Source: CAZDKO01 sp964506075 [NCBI: uncultured bacterium] (GTDB lineage: Bacteria > CAZDME01 > JAYEMH01). From it: a stretch of DNA of 14,045 bases. Below the pieces are notes generated by a model that worked only from the letters and a program-made list of their open reading frames with translations, did not search any database and was not told the DNA's origin. The translations under genes were made by a program, and so were the position numbers. Below, one piece after another: positions 13,994 to 14,045 of the stretch (positions are counted from its first letter, which is position 1; every line of letters starts with the position of its first letter). The stretch lies in NCBI GenBank assembly GCA_964506075.1, contig CAZDKO010000036.1:1-14045 (forward strand), read 5' to 3'.

Positions 13994-14045
13994 ATGATTG
14001 ACGAGATAAAGGTTGGTTTAGATACGGTCTGGGTGCTTATGGCGG
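13994..14045 (+). CDS. amt: Ammonium transporter Amt, N-terminus only
   Basis: An excellent ribosome binding site (GGAAGGAGG, about 13976-13984) precedes an ATG that opens a frame running off the right edge after 17 codons: MIDEIKVGLDTVWVLMA. The DTVWVLMA stretch matches the start of the first membrane segment of Amt/AmtB/Rh ammonium channels. Only this fragment is visible, so the call rests on a short motif. Its place after a sigma-like gene and an ANTAR-type leader agrees with nitrogen control, which is where many known ANTAR regulons act. Confidence 0.7.
   Translation, partial: MIDEIKVGLDTVWVLMA

Noticed and set aside
1-14045. CRISPR arrays, tRNA or rRNA genes, transposases and phage genes
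   Set aside because: None seen: no regularly spaced long repeats, no cloverleaf or rRNA-like sequence, and no mobile-element protein in the frames read.

Overview
The window is a 14 kb, AT-rich stretch, coding on the + strand throughout, from what looks like a Gram-negative (diderm) bacterium. An outer-membrane beta-barrel porin with an N-terminal signal peptide and a terminal Phe supports an outer membrane. The gene style (tandem radical SAM/SPASM genes with a GT-C glycosyltransferase, a Porin_5-like porin, TTAAC-type Pho boxes) fits an uncultivated lineage such as Omnitrophota. That placement is a guess; there is no rRNA or marker gene to test it.

Region 1 (1-3553) is the end of a tightly overlapping operon: a 5'-truncated SPASM protein, a complete radical SAM/SPASM protein and a polytopic GT-C-type glycosyltransferase. 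Region 2 (3563-6786) starts at a probable sigma70-type promoter and carries a GAF-ANTAR RNA-binding antiterminator, followed by a PhoB/PhoP-type response regulator and a PhoR-type histidine kinase.

Region 3 (6789-13094) is a phosphate-starvation regulon. Two arrays of TTAAC direct repeats at exact 11-bp steps (6789-6838 and 7051-7089) look like Pho boxes. They precede two small unknown genes (42 and 71 aa). A third small gene (46 aa, TTG start) overlaps the porin start. Then come pstS, a 273-nt gap with a strong hairpin terminator and a palindromic repeat, pstC-pstA-pstB (overlapping) and phoU. The two-component pair would sense phosphate limitation and act at the Pho boxes. The porin and PstSCAB would import phosphate, and PhoU would signal back to PhoR.

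Region 4 (13095-14045) is the most interesting. A near-consensus promoter (TTGACA, 16 bp, TATAAT) drives a roughly 260-nt leader ahead of a small sigma-70-like protein and the start of amt (ammonium transporter). The leader opens with a hairpin whose six-base loop has A at position 1 and G at position 4, the ANTAR-protein signature. Three intrinsic terminators follow in series. The 5' arm of each is overlapped by an alternative hairpin with a hexanucleotide loop that has G at position 4 (A at position 1 in two of the three). This reads as a three-stage ANTAR antitermination leader controlling nitrogen genes. The GAF-ANTAR protein encoded at 3631-4356 is the natural candidate regulator, which would link nitrogen and phosphate control in one locus. 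The pairing of protein and RNA is inferred.
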